The notes under the pieces are model-generated. The model worked only from the letters and a program-made list of their open reading frames with translations, made no database searches and was not told the DNA's origin. This document shows, in pieces, positions 50,317 through 59,441 of a stretch of DNA of 64,000 nucleotides. Source of the DNA: Pelagadaptatus sp034112445 (lineage in GTDB: Bacteria; Pseudomonadota; Gammaproteobacteria; Pseudomonadales; Cellvibrionaceae); contig JAWUVI010000022.1 of NCBI GenBank assembly GCA_034112445.1, forward strand, positions 124,001-188,000, in the 5' to 3' direction. Positions within the stretch are counted from its first letter, which is position 1. The number at the start of each line of letters is the position of its first letter. A program made the translations under genes and the position numbers.

Positions 50317-51416
50317 CAATTCGCGCTCTTGTTTAGATTATTAACGTAAGGCATACGCATAATTCGGTCACCTATAAAAGAGCCCATATATATAAAGTCA
50401 CCCACTGGCATTGCAACTGTGGCAGCACCCATAGGCGCACCATGATGTTCAATAATGGTCTCTTTTGTCATTGCGTCAGGATCAACGGCTACTATTGAAT
50501 AAGCCCCTGGACACGCTCTTACTTCTTGTGTCATACATACCCAAAAATCACTGAGTGAAAAGTCATGGGAAGCCACCAGCAAACGGCCTTCGCTATCCCA
50601 TTGACTGTTATCAGGATGAATAACTTCAACTTCAGCTAAAACTTTTCGCTGTGATAAATCGTACTTTACAACTTTTGATCCCCCCCAGTAATTTACAAAC
50701 AGGGTGTTACCATCGTCGGCAACTTGAATGCCATTGTTATAGCTCCCCTCTAAACCTGGTAGCTGTTGAAAATTGCCTTGGGACCAATACAAAACTTGGC
50801 CAGGATTAAAACCCAGTAGCGCCTTTATCTCTGCACCACTCAAACTCCCTAAGCGATCATCTGTTTTAGTGAACATATGGGTAGCCGCAAAACCACCGCC
50901 ATTTACGGCAACCACGTCATTCAAGAAACTTCCTTCGGGAGGGATGACACACCCGCGCCACGTCAATTTATAGCTTTGTGTATCGGCTATAACCTCATAA
51001 AACTCCACCGCTTCTCGCGCGCCATGGTTAACCACCAACAGCAGTACTCGTTGATCATCACGCAAACTCAAGTGGATGCCATGTGGGGCTAAATTGTCCG
51101 CTGGGGGGACATTACAATCACTATCACCCCACAGCAATTCATTGGAATCTCTGTTGCTATGATCCAGCTCTATGCGCTTAGATGTTTTTGTATTTAGTAG
51201 CGATAAATGTCCAGCAATAGCGCCATGCTCTTCTTCCATTTCACTAACGATAATATGCTCACCATCTGGTAGCAGCTCCATATCCTCAGGCCTCTGCCAA
51301 CCGCACAGCGGAACTTTGTCATCAATCGCATCGCAGCCAGTGATCAGTGCTGAATCATCCGTACAACCAACCACGGTGAATAAAACCAAAACGGGTAGAA
51401 TATGCCAGTACTTCAT
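50316..51416 (-). CDS. lipoprotein with beta-propeller-like (SMP-30/strictosidine-synthase type) fold
   Basis: 366 residues. A lipobox VVGC near residue 18 marks a lipoprotein. The rest has propeller-type repeats (RPEDMELLPDGEHIIVSEM, NDVVAVNGGGFAATHMF, GIQVADDGNTLFVNYWGGSKVVKYDL), like arylesterase/SMP-30 proteins. An enzyme for lactones or esters is possible; no catalytic role is proven from sequence. The downstream small secreted gene is coupled by TGATG, which suggests a two-protein periplasmic unit. Confidence 0.75.
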   Translation of the reverse strand: MKYWHILPVLVLFTVVGCTDDSALITGCDAIDDKVPLCGWQRPEDMELLPDGEHIIVSEMEEEHGAIAGHLSLLNTKTSKRIELDHSNRDSNELLWGDSDCNVPPADNLAPHGIHLSLRDDQRVLLLVVNHGAREAVEFYEVIADTQSYKLTWRGCVIPPEGSFLNDVVAVNGGGFAATHMFTKTDDRLGSLSGAEIKALLGFNPGQVLYWSQGNFQQLPGLEGSYNNGIQVADDGNTLFVNYWGGSKVVKYDLSQRKVLAEVEVIHPDNSQWDSEGRLLVASHDFSLSDFWVCMTQEVRACPGAYSIVAVDPDAMTKETIIEHHGAPMGAATVAMPVGDFIYMGSFIGDRIMRMPYVNNLNKSAN

Positions 51417-51505
51417 ATAGTATGATCACCTTGATTTAAATGTTTTTATATTCGAATAATGCTCTATAAACTTATAATTCGCCCGCCAGAATAGATGAGA
51501 CAACC

Positions 51506-52120
51506 ATGGATATTCAGTTCCGCCAAGCAAATCCCGACGATGTTGACAGTGCTGTACCCTTAATTCACAGTTCTGGACCGGCCGCTTTTAATTATATTTT
51601 TTCTGTAGATCATCAAGATCAAGCTCTCGACTTTTTACGCTACGCCTTTGTTAGGAGTCAAGGTCAGTTCAGCTTTGTTGAGCATACATTGATAACCGAC
51701 GATAACAAAGTAACAGGCTGTGGCTCGCTCATGAAAAGCGGTAATACTGTTGCCAACTTATTTATTAATTTAAAACAGATTGTGTCTTTTTATGGGATAG
51801 CCAAAAGTGTAGGTGTCATTTACCGAGGCTTAAAAGTAGAACGTATTATTCCCCCTCCAAAGAGTTATGCCGCCTATATCGGTAACTTAGGTGTCATGCC
51901 TCAAGGGAAAGGCTATGGCTCTCGCTTAATTGATCAGCTCATTACCATGGGGAAAGAAAATAATTTATCGATAGCCGCACTAGATGTTGCTGAAACAAAT
52001 GGCAATGCGCGACGTTTATACGAACGAATGGGATTTATTGAACAACGCCACAACCCTGCAAACAAAAAATCTAAATGGGGAAGTCTCGTCGGTCATAGTT
52101 ATATGGAAAAGAGTATTTAA
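51506..52120 (+). CDS. GNAT-family N-acetyltransferase
   Basis: 204 residues. The acetyl-CoA-binding loop is LGVMPQGKGYGSRLID (Q/RxxGxG/A motif) near 131-146, followed by LDVAETNGNARRLYERMGF, a usual GNAT C-terminal pattern. The acetylated substrate is unknown. It is divergent from the lipoprotein gene and converges on ribA. Confidence 0.85.
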   Translation: MDIQFRQANPDDVDSAVPLIHSSGPAAFNYIFSVDHQDQALDFLRYAFVRSQGQFSFVEHTLITDDNKVTGCGSLMKSGNTVANLFINLKQIVSFYGIAKSVGVIYRGLKVERIIPPPKSYAAYIGNLGVMPQGKGYGSRLIDQLITMGKENNLSIAALDVAETNGNARRLYERMGFIEQRHNPANKKSKWGSLVGHSYMEKSI

Positions 52121-52135
52121 AACGCATCAATAACG

Positions 52136-52156
52136 GAGGAGTCAGTCCGACTCCTC
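52136..52156. terminator. Hairpin at the GNAT/ribA convergence
   Basis: 8-bp arms GAGGAGTC (52136-52143) and GACTCCTC (52149-52156), 5-base loop, overlapping the end of ribA. Without a U-run on either strand it may be an inefficient bidirectional terminator. Confidence 0.45.
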
Positions 52157-52735
52157 ATCAAGCAGATGTCCGAGCTTACCTTTTTTTGTTTCTAAATATT
52201 TGGCGTTGTGAGGGTTTCGACCTGGTTCATGCGCCATGCGCTCAACCACATCAACACCCAGATCTTGAAGTGCTTTTACTTTTTTAGGATTGTTGGTCAT
52301 CAACCGTAACTTAGAAATGCCAAGGTGCTCAAGCATACCGTGCAAAATAGAATAATCTCGCATATCAGCGCCAAAACCTAATCGTTCATTAGCTTCAACC
52401 GTATCAGCGCCCTGATCTTGTAATTTGTAAGCCTTAATTTTATTCAATAAACCAATACCTCGACCTTCTTGTCGAAGATAAAAAATCACGCCCCGGCCTT
52501 CAATAGCAATTTTATGCATGGCCGACTGTAACTGCGCACCACAGTCGCAGCGCAAACTGAATAACGCATCACCCGTTAAGCATTCAGAATGAACACGAGC
52601 CAACACAGGCTCGCCATCGCTGACATCACCCATGCTTAAGACAACATGCTCTTTAGCGCCATCTTCAAAACCGTGCATGTTGAATATGCCCCAGGGGGTT
52701 GGTAATTTAGATGACTCAATGTAACGAACAGGCAC
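52142..52735 (-). CDS. ribA: GTP cyclohydrolase II RibA
   Basis: 197 residues. Opens GTP in the first step of riboflavin synthesis. The zinc site CLTGDALFSLRCDCG (three Cys) near 53-67, the segment LRQEGRGIGLLNKI and LMTNNPKKV are intact. The start is GTG 52735 with AGAGG five bases upstream. This intact enzyme matters because the RibA-like half of RibBA at 55.9 kb has lost the zinc cysteines. Confidence 0.96.
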   Translation of the reverse strand: MPVRYIESSKLPTPWGIFNMHGFEDGAKEHVVLSMGDVSDGEPVLARVHSECLTGDALFSLRCDCGAQLQSAMHKIAIEGRGVIFYLRQEGRGIGLLNKIKAYKLQDQGADTVEANERLGFGADMRDYSILHGMLEHLGISKLRLMTNNPKKVKALQDLGVDVVERMAHEPGRNPHNAKYLETKKGKLGHLLDEESD

Positions 52736-52744
52736 AATAACCTC

Positions 52745-53398
52745 TTAATTCAATTTAGATTTCAACACCAGAACACCACCCTCTTCCGCCATTGAAATTT
52801 TTGATAAAAAACTGTTCCCTAACAAAATCGTTTGAGGAAAAGCACCTTCATTAATTATGGCTTCAACATTATGCACCGTTACGGCACCAACGCTGACGCT
52901 TCGTAATGTCACCACATACCCTTGTGTTATCCCATTTGCGGTACTGACATTAATAACTCGAGCACCACGGTAATCAATCCCCAACGAGCTTGCGGTAATT
53001 GAACTCATTGCAATGGACGTAGCGCCAGTATCCACCATCATTACCGCCGTACGCTTATTAATGCGACCTTGTGCAATATAATGGCCGCCTCGACCTTTAG
53101 GCAGCCTTACTTCAGATAATGTTGGGGCTTTAAAATTTGCTGATATGCGTCTCGACACGCCCAACTTATGGCGCTCGCCATTAATCTCTACAACCGCACT
53201 CTTGCTGTTAGCGGAAATTAGTTTTACGCCATTAAATTCTTTGCCCGCTTTCAATAATTTTTGTTTGCCATCAATAATGACAACCGCACTGTTATTAAAT
53301 AGGCCTTTTATTTCAACATTAGTCGCATAACTGACTAGGGGTGTAAGCAGCAATAGCAGCAGCCCTATATCACGAGAAAAACGCCTAAGATAAAACAA
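52745..53398 (-). CDS. retropepsin-like aspartic protease, exported
   Basis: 217 residues. A signal peptide (RDIGLLLLLLTPLVSYAT) is followed by an SH3-like region and a clan AA domain with the active-site MMVDTGATSIAMS near 121-134, then hydrophobic-hydrophobic-Gly LLGNSFL near 193. Such periplasmic retropepsin-like proteins (TIGR02281 type) probably dimerise. The start is TTG 53398, and the first 14 bases overlap the pgpA end. No substrate is suggested. Confidence 0.82.
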   Translation of the reverse strand: MFYLRRFSRDIGLLLLLLTPLVSYATNVEIKGLFNNSAVVIIDGKQKLLKAGKEFNGVKLISANSKSAVVEINGERHKLGVSRRISANFKAPTLSEVRLPKGRGGHYIAQGRINKRTAVMMVDTGATSIAMSSITASSLGIDYRGARVINVSTANGITQGYVVTLRSVSVGAVTVHNVEAIINEGAFPQTILLGNSFLSKISMAEEGGVLVLKSKLN

Positions 53399-53867
53399 AA
53401 TAATATCCCAGGTTCATTACTCCTAATGCCATTATTCCTGCTAACACATCATCAATCATTATGCCGAAACCACCATGCACATGTTTGTCCAACCAGCTGA
53501 TTGGCCAAGGCTTTAAAATATCAAAGATGCGAAATAAAACAAAACCAGCCACAATCCAAATCCAACCAGGTGGCGCAGCAATCATTGTGATCCAATAACC
53601 AACGAATTCATCCCAAACAATACCACCGTGATCATGAACCCCTAAATCAGCGGCCGTCTTATGGCAGAGGTAGACCCCGACAACAAACGTAACCAACATT
53701 AGAATGAAGTAGTGAACGAGGGGTAAATCAGCAAACAGCAAATACAATGGAATCGCCATTAAGGTCCCCGCGGTACCAGGAGCTTTAGGCGACAAACCCG
53801 AACCAAAACCAAAAGCCAAGCCATGCACGGGGTTCTTTAATAAACTCAGCGGTGTCGGATTATTCAT
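53385..53867 (-). CDS. pgpA: phosphatidylglycerophosphatase A PgpA
   Basis: 160 residues. Dephosphorylates phosphatidylglycerol phosphate. Motifs are FGFGSGLSPKAPGTAGTL near the N-terminus, VWDEFVGYW near 84, and LDKHVHGGFGIMIDDVLAG. Three to four membrane helices are apparent. GAGGTGAT precedes the ATG. It follows thiL closely, the usual gammaproteobacterial order. Confidence 0.95.
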   Translation of the reverse strand: MNNPTPLSLLKNPVHGLAFGFGSGLSPKAPGTAGTLMAIPLYLLFADLPLVHYFILMLVTFVVGVYLCHKTAADLGVHDHGGIVWDEFVGYWITMIAAPPGWIWIVAGFVLFRIFDILKPWPISWLDKHVHGGFGIMIDDVLAGIMALGVMNLGYYFVLS

Positions 53868-53885
53868 ATCACCTCACAACTCACA

Positions 53886-54859
53886 TTAAAAATGGCTATA
53901 ACCTTTTCGCACGGGCACATAAGGCTGTTGATCGTGTAAGCAGGTGATGCTATTGCCTGCGGTTACTTCACCAATTGGGTAGAAGGTTACGGCTTGTTGA
54001 TCACAACGCCGCTCGAATTCACTTATATTACCCTCTGCTACCGTACAACACAGCCGGTAATCATCACCACCGGCCAGCGCCCATTCTAAAGCTTGGTCTT
54101 GCGAAACATTATTACGTAGAGCTGGCGACAGGGGTATATTTTCAATATTAATCTGCGCCCCCACGCCACTCGCAACACAAATATGGCCTAAGTCTGCCAG
54201 TAGCCCATCCGACACATCAATCGCGGCCGATGCCAGTCCAGACAACAACATTCCCTCTTTGAGGTGTGGGCGAGGCTTATAATATCGGCTCAATAAAAAC
54301 TCTTTGTCGGCGCCATTAACCAGCAGCTTATCTTCCAATACGGCGAGCCCTGCTGCACCATCCCCCAGTGTTCCGCTCACATAAATCGAGTCACCGCAAT
54401 TCGCTCCGGAGCGCTTTAATGCAAGCTGCGGATGAACTTCACCGTGCACCTGAATAGTGATGCTCAACGGCCCTTTGGTGGTATCACCACCAACCAAAGC
54501 CACATCAAATTCAGTAGCCACACTGAATAAACCTTCAGCAAAACCTTCTAACCAGGTTTCATCAACACAGGGAAGCGTTAGAGCCAAGGTTAACCAACGC
54601 GGCTTCGCACCCATGGCTGCTAGGTCACTGAGATTAACTCGCAATGCTCGCTGCGCGATTAAATATGGATCGGCTCCCCTCGGAAAATGAACATCCGCCA
54701 CCAAAGTATCCATAGAAACGGCTAGAACATTTTGTGCGCTTACACTCAACAAAGCACAATCGTCGCCAATGCCTAGTTCAACACCTTGGCTGGATGTAGA
54801 TCGCTGCTGTTGACGATGAAAATAATGCTCAATAAGTGCAAATTCATCCCGTCGCTCAA
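53886..54859 (-). CDS. thiL: thiamine-monophosphate kinase ThiL, no in-frame start codon
   Basis: Makes TPP from thiamine phosphate. The frame encodes a full ThiL: DEFALIEHYF, then LGIGDDCALLSV, AVSMDTLVADVHFP, NLSDLAAMGAKP, ALVGGDTTKGPLS and SDGLLADLGH. Yet from the upstream stop to codons inside GDDCALL there is no in-frame ATG, GTG or TTG (first in-frame TTG at 54752, inside the ATP-binding motif). A TTG at 54859 would give M-S-D-G and then need one extra base at the G run 54848-54850 to continue as DEFALI. Either a real one-base deletion, a sequencing error, or a rare start. The end at 54859 is provisional. Confidence 0.85.
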
Positions 54860-54882
54860 CAGGTAATTGTGTATCGTACTTT

Positions 54883-55329
54883 TTAACGGCGACGCTCCGC
54901 CTGCACTTCTAACTCGCGCTTCACTTCGGCCACTTTATCTAACACGCCATTAATAAATTTATGGCTATCAGCGGCACCGAATTTTTTCGCTAAAGCCACT
55001 GACTCGTTAATGACCACCTTGTAAGGCACATCAATTCGGAACAGCAACTCGTAGGTCGACAAACGCAATAACGATTGAGTTATAGGATCGAGCTCATGCA
55101 GCTCTCGGTCCTGCATAAATGGATTAAATGCTTCCTCTAATTCGGTTAGCTGTTGAGGAACCTTGTGCAGCAGTTCATGAAAATAGTCCGTGTCGACATT
55201 TTTCATATCATTGTCAGCATGGAATTCAGCTTCAATAGCATTTAACGTATTGTCTGCCATCTGCCACTGATATAGAGCTTGCATGGCATAATGCCGCGCT
55301 TTACGGCGAGCCGCAGGTGATACTGTCAT
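54883..55329 (-). CDS. nusB: transcription antitermination factor NusB
   Basis: 148 residues, all-helical. RRKARHYAMQALYQWQMA at the N-terminus and VPYKVVINESVALAKKFG near 105-122, then HKFINGVLDKV, are NusB signatures. NusB joins the rrn antitermination complex with S10. It follows ribH by three bases in the rib cluster and precedes thiL. Confidence 0.96.
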   Translation of the reverse strand: MTVSPAARRKARHYAMQALYQWQMADNTLNAIEAEFHADNDMKNVDTDYFHELLHKVPQQLTELEEAFNPFMQDRELHELDPITQSLLRLSTYELLFRIDVPYKVVINESVALAKKFGAADSHKFINGVLDKVAEVKRELEVQAERRR

Positions 55330-55332
55330 ATC

Positions 55333-55803
55333 TTAAACCTTGCCCAATAACGAAACCATTTCCAATGCTGTCAATGCGGCCTCTTCACCTTTGTTGCCGG
55401 CTTTCGTTCCAGAGCGCTCAATGGCTTGCTCGATTGAATCAACGGTGAGTACGCCAAACGTAATAACAACACCGGCCTGCAAAGAAACCTGAGCCAAACC
55501 TTTAGTACACTCACCAGCCACAAATTCAAAGTGAGGGGTACCGCCACGAATCACCGCACCCAATGCAATAATTGCATCAAACTCGCCTTTTGCTGCAACT
55601 TTTTGCGCCACAATTGGGAATTCAAATGCGCCAGGCGCATAGAATATGGTGATCTGATCTTCGGCAATACCATGACGGCGCAATGTATCTAAGGCCGCAC
55701 TTTTTAAGCTTTCAACTACAAAGCTATTCCAGCGGCTCACGATCAACGCATACTTGCCTGTACAATTTGAAAAATCACCTTCTACTACCGTTACCTGACT
55801 CAT
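55333..55803 (-). CDS. ribH: 6,7-dimethyl-8-ribityllumazine synthase RibH
   Basis: 156 residues. Condenses the pyrimidine and the C4 phosphate to lumazine. Typical segments are VSRWNSFVVESL, YAPGAFEFPIVAQKVA, IALGAVIRGGTPHFEFVA (conserved His), and FGVLTVDSIEQAIERSGTKAGNKG (quoted in part, GVLTVDSIEQA). Fifty bases separate it from ribBA upstream. Standard length. Confidence 0.96.
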   Translation of the reverse strand: MSQVTVVEGDFSNCTGKYALIVSRWNSFVVESLKSAALDTLRRHGIAEDQITIFYAPGAFEFPIVAQKVAAKGEFDAIIALGAVIRGGTPHFEFVAGECTKGLAQVSLQAGVVITFGVLTVDSIEQAIERSGTKAGNKGEEAALTALEMVSLLGKV

Positions 55804-55853
55804 CTTTTCACCTGCTCTAAATGTTTAATTACGTTGAAATTTAATTCTATTTA

Positions 55854-56975
55854 CTAACTATCTGCTGAGTTGCTAATGTACTCAACAACTTCTAGATCAA
55901 ACCCAGAAATAGCGCTGAACTTAAAGGGCGCGCTCATCAAACGCATTTTTTTCACGCCAAGATCGCACAGTATTTGCGACCCCGTGCCTACTTGTTTATA
56001 GACCAAATCTTGACTCGGACGCTCTTGCTTACCCGATAACAGCCAATCAATGCTTTCTTCGATATCAGTGGCCGACTCAGCATGACAAATCATTACCAAA
56101 GCTCCGCGTCCCTCTTCGGCGATCTGCTCAATGGCTTTATCAAACGTCCAGGGTGCAAACTTCTGTTCCAAATCACGCTGTACTTTAAAAATGTCTCTAG
56201 CCGTACTGTGTACATGCACACGCACCAAACAAGGGTCACCATTGGCAATATCACCCTTGGTTAAAGCAAAGTGCTTTTCCTGTCGCGCCTTATCCAAATA
56301 GGTGTGTAATTGAAACTCGCCATATTCAGTTTGAATTTTGCGTGTATTTAAGCTTTCAACAGTCTTTTCATTAATAGAACGGTATTGTATTAAATCGGCG
56401 ATAGTGCCAATTTTCATGTCATTCTCTTTGGCAAACACTTCTAAATCAGGACGACGTGACATGGTGCCATCGGCGTTCATTATTTCGACAATAACCGCGG
56501 CACCTTCAAAACCAGCCAAACGCGCCATATCGCAACCGGCTTCCGTATGACCTGCACGGCTCAATACCCCACCAGGCTGAGCCATAATAGGAAAAATATG
56601 CCCAGGCTGAACGATATCAGCTGGTACGGCGTCACGAGCTACAGCGGTTCTAACGGTACGAGCGCGATCTGCAGCCGATATACCAGTAGTCACACCTTCG
56701 GCCGCCTCTATAGATACCGTGAAGTTAGTTGAATATTGAGCATGATTATCAGAGACCATTAAAGGTAAGCCCAACTGCCGGCAGCGAGCTTCGGTCAAGG
56801 TTAAACAAATCAAGCCTCGGGCATTAACCGCCATAAAGTTAATATCCTCGGCCCTAACTTGCTCAGCAGCCATGACGAGATCGCCTTCGTTTTCACGATC
56901 TTCGTCATCCATCAAGATAACCATTTTACCTTGACGCATATCGTCAAGAAGCTCTTCAATCGTATTCAATTGCAT
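55854..56975 (-). CDS. ribB: 3,4-dihydroxy-2-butanone-4-phosphate synthase with degenerate GTP cyclohydrolase II half (RibBA)
   Basis: 373 residues. The N-terminal half is an intact RibB: MVILMDDEDRENEGDLVMAA near 18-37, DRARTVRTAV and HTEAGCDMARLAGF. The C-terminal half (about 205-373) aligns with GTP cyclohydrolase II but lacks the zinc cysteines: the site reads STARDIFKVQRDL where RibA has three Cys. Only the RibB activity is expected, and the separate RibA at 52.1 kb provides the cyclohydrolase. This split is known in Pseudomonas-like bacteria. Confidence 0.94.
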   Translation of the reverse strand: MQLNTIEELLDDMRQGKMVILMDDEDRENEGDLVMAAEQVRAEDINFMAVNARGLICLTLTEARCRQLGLPLMVSDNHAQYSTNFTVSIEAAEGVTTGISAADRARTVRTAVARDAVPADIVQPGHIFPIMAQPGGVLSRAGHTEAGCDMARLAGFEGAAVIVEIMNADGTMSRRPDLEVFAKENDMKIGTIADLIQYRSINEKTVESLNTRKIQTEYGEFQLHTYLDKARQEKHFALTKGDIANGDPCLVRVHVHSTARDIFKVQRDLEQKFAPWTFDKAIEQIAEEGRGALVMICHAESATDIEESIDWLLSGKQERPSQDLVYKQVGTGSQILCDLGVKKMRLMSAPFKFSAISGFDLEVVEYISNSADS

Positions 56976-57026
56976 AAATAAACCTTAATCTCTCTCTAAT
57001 CATTTGACGGTAAATTATTGAACTAA

Positions 57027-57692
57027 TTAACCGCGGTAAAAACCATTCTCAGCTAAAAAATTTAAATCAATACCTTTTTCGACACTGACCTCTGCCGCTT
57101 TATCACCTAGCAGCAACCGCTCTAAATAACGCGCGATCACATCCACTTCAAGATTAACTTGTGTGCCAGGTTGATACTCGCCAACCACTGTTTTTTCGAT
57201 AGTATGTGGAACAATATTTAATTCGAACTCCGCACCATTGATCGCGTTAACCGTCAGGCTTATCCCATCAACGGTAATTGACCCTTTATGTGCTATGTAT
57301 TTTGCTAATTCATCTGGTGCTTTAATGATAAAACGCTCGGAACGGGCATCTTGCTGGCGACTTATGATCTCACCCACACCATCAACATGACCACTGACCA
57401 TGTGCCCACCCAAACGGGTTTGCGGCGTTAAAGCCTTTTCCAAATTAACCGAACGGCCAACCTGCCACTGGCGCAAGGTTGTATAATCGAGCGTCTCCAC
57501 CGATACGTCCGCCCAATAGCCATCACCAGGTAAATCTACAACGGTTAAACACACACCATTGGTCGCAATGGAATCGCCTAGAGCCACATCACTTAAATCT
57601 AAGCTGTTGGATTTTACTCGTAAGCGTAAATCACCACCGCTTGGCTGCATGGCAACAATTTTACCAACGGCCTCAATAATTCCTGTAAACAT
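57027..57692 (-). CDS. ribE: riboflavin synthase alpha subunit RibE
   Basis: 221 residues, two tandem lumazine-binding barrels. N-terminal MFTGIIEAVGKI and the pair GVCLTVVDL and GISLTVNAI show the duplicated domain, along with LGGHMVSGHVDGVG. The enzyme dismutates two lumazines to riboflavin and a pyrimidine. It lies 18 bases behind ribD. Confidence 0.96.
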   Translation of the reverse strand: MFTGIIEAVGKIVAMQPSGGDLRLRVKSNSLDLSDVALGDSIATNGVCLTVVDLPGDGYWADVSVETLDYTTLRQWQVGRSVNLEKALTPQTRLGGHMVSGHVDGVGEIISRQQDARSERFIIKAPDELAKYIAHKGSITVDGISLTVNAINGAEFELNIVPHTIEKTVVGEYQPGTQVNLEVDVIARYLERLLLGDKAAEVSVEKGIDLNFLAENGFYRG

Positions 57693-57710
57693 AACAGTTC
57701 ATAACTCTTA

Positions 57711-58847
57711 TTAATTAAGCTCAGGCTTAAAGGTTATCCGCCAATCGTCACCTACTGCTCTGATATCAGTAATCGTTAACGGTACCTGTTCGGACATAGT
57801 ATTTAAGCCTAAATCAAACAAGGGCTTCGCCTTACTGCCCATCAATTTTGGCGCAAGGTAAACAATAACTTCATCGATCAATCCCGCTTGTAAAAATGCA
57901 CCCGACAACTCTGAACCAGCCTCAACCAAGACCTCATTACACTGCTGCTCAGCCAGCCACTCAACCACTTTGGTTAAGTCGACTCGCTCAGACTCAGGCA
58001 AACATGACCTAGGAAAACAGAGCTCCTCAACGCCTAGAGCCGCTAATTCAGGCCGTAAATGAGGCTGCGCTGTAACCACTCTGGTTTGAGCGGGCGCGTA
58101 TTGTACCACTTTTGCGTCAAGAGGCAGGCGTTGTTTAGAATCAAGTACTATTCGCAGCGGTTGTACCGCAGCCGCTGATTCAGCATCATCTATATCCAGC
58201 TCATCTGCACGTACGGTTAATGACGAGTCGTCGTGTAAAATTGAGCCTATACCCGTAATGATCGCGCAACTTCTGGCTCGCAAACGTTGCACATCTGAAC
58301 GCGCTGCGGCCGAAGTAATCCATTTACTTTCACCACTAGCCATAGCCGTTCGGCCATCGAGACTCATGGCCAGCTTACATCGAACCAAAGGCCTAGCCTT
58401 TTGCATGCGACGAATAAATCCTGGATTTAACGCCTGGGATTCAGCCTCAAGACAGGGCCCATCAACCTCAATCCCTGCCACCTTGATTAGCTCTAAACCT
58501 CGTCCTGCAACTTGAGGATTAGGATCTTGCATGCCAAAAACCAAGCGACTAATGCCCGCTTTAATTAATGCTTCTGCACAGGGTCCTGTTTTACCGGTAT
58601 GACTACACGGCTCTAATGTCACATAGGCAGTAGCATTCTGAACAATTAAACCCGCTGTTTCCGCCGCCGCCAACGCATTAACTTCGGCGTGCCCTTTGCC
58701 TGCCAGCTGATGCCAGCCTGTTGCGATAACTGAACCTTCGCGCACCAATACACAGCCGACCCTAGGGTTTGGCATGGTTGTGTACAAACCCTTTTTGGCG
58801 AGAGCAATGGCCTGCGCCATAAACACTTGATCTTGTTGACTGAGCAT
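57711..58847 (-). CDS. ribD: bifunctional deaminase/reductase RibD
   Basis: 378 residues. The N-terminal deaminase has GKGHAEVNALAAAE and LEPCSHTGKTGPCAEAL, the zinc His/Cys/Cys set. The C-terminal reductase starts with KLAMSLDGRTAMASGESKWIT near 162 and has LVEAGSELSGAFLQAGLIDE. It carries out two successive steps of riboflavin synthesis. Follows nrdR by 18 bases. Confidence 0.96.
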   Translation of the reverse strand: MLSQQDQVFMAQAIALAKKGLYTTMPNPRVGCVLVREGSVIATGWHQLAGKGHAEVNALAAAETAGLIVQNATAYVTLEPCSHTGKTGPCAEALIKAGISRLVFGMQDPNPQVAGRGLELIKVAGIEVDGPCLEAESQALNPGFIRRMQKARPLVRCKLAMSLDGRTAMASGESKWITSAAARSDVQRLRARSCAIITGIGSILHDDSSLTVRADELDIDDAESAAAVQPLRIVLDSKQRLPLDAKVVQYAPAQTRVVTAQPHLRPELAALGVEELCFPRSCLPESERVDLTKVVEWLAEQQCNEVLVEAGSELSGAFLQAGLIDEVIVYLAPKLMGSKAKPLFDLGLNTMSEQVPLTITDIRAVGDDWRITFKPELN

Positions 58848-58865
58848 AATTAAAGTCGATTCGAT

Positions 58866-59336
58866 TCAGGATTTAGACGTTTCAGGAGGACGAGCCAAGC
58901 GGTCAATTTCTTCACGGAATTCATTAAGGTCTTGAAAACGGCGATACACTGAAGCAAAGCGCACATAGGCAACCTCATCCAACGAACGCAGCTGCTCCAT
59001 TACCGCCTCGCCAATGACCCTAGCAGGAACTTCTCGCTCTCCCGCAGCCTGCAGGTGATGCTTAATGTTATTAATGGCCTTTTCGATTTGCTCGATACTG
59101 ACAGGACGTTTTTCTAACGCTCGCAACAAACCAGCACGCAATTTCTCTTCATCAAATGGCTCGCGGCTATCATCTTGCTTAATCACTCTAGGCAACAATA
59201 ATTCGGCAATTTCATAGGTTGTATAACGCTCATGGCACGATAAGCACTCGCGCCGACGCCTAACTTGATTACCGTCAGCAACCAAGCGTGAATCAATCAC
59301 CTTAGTGTCATCTGCGTTACAAAAAGGGCAATGCAT
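58866..59336 (-). CDS. nrdR: transcriptional repressor NrdR
   Basis: 156 residues. The zinc ribbon has Cys3, Cys6, Cys31 and Cys34, and the ATP-cone follows (LLPRVIKQDDSREPFDEEKL). NrdR represses ribonucleotide reductase genes when dATP loads the ATP-cone. It begins the nrdR-ribD-ribE-ribBA-ribH-nusB-thiL-pgpA order. No FMN riboswitch is seen in its leader. Confidence 0.97.
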   Translation of the reverse strand: MHCPFCNADDTKVIDSRLVADGNQVRRRRECLSCHERYTTYEIAELLLPRVIKQDDSREPFDEEKLRAGLLRALEKRPVSIEQIEKAINNIKHHLQAAGEREVPARVIGEAVMEQLRSLDEVAYVRFASVYRRFQDLNEFREEIDRLARPPETSKS

Positions 59337-59441
59337 GGCTATAATTCTCGAAGAAAAAGAGCCATATTAACACAGTAAAGGGGCGACCTGATATTGCCTA
59401 AGACATACTATTATTTGAGAAACCCTATTGCCCTAAGCATC

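Noticed and set aside
59337..59441. FMN riboswitch before the riboflavin cluster
   Set aside because: The conserved RFN blocks are absent in this gap and in the gaps before ribD, ribE and ribBA.
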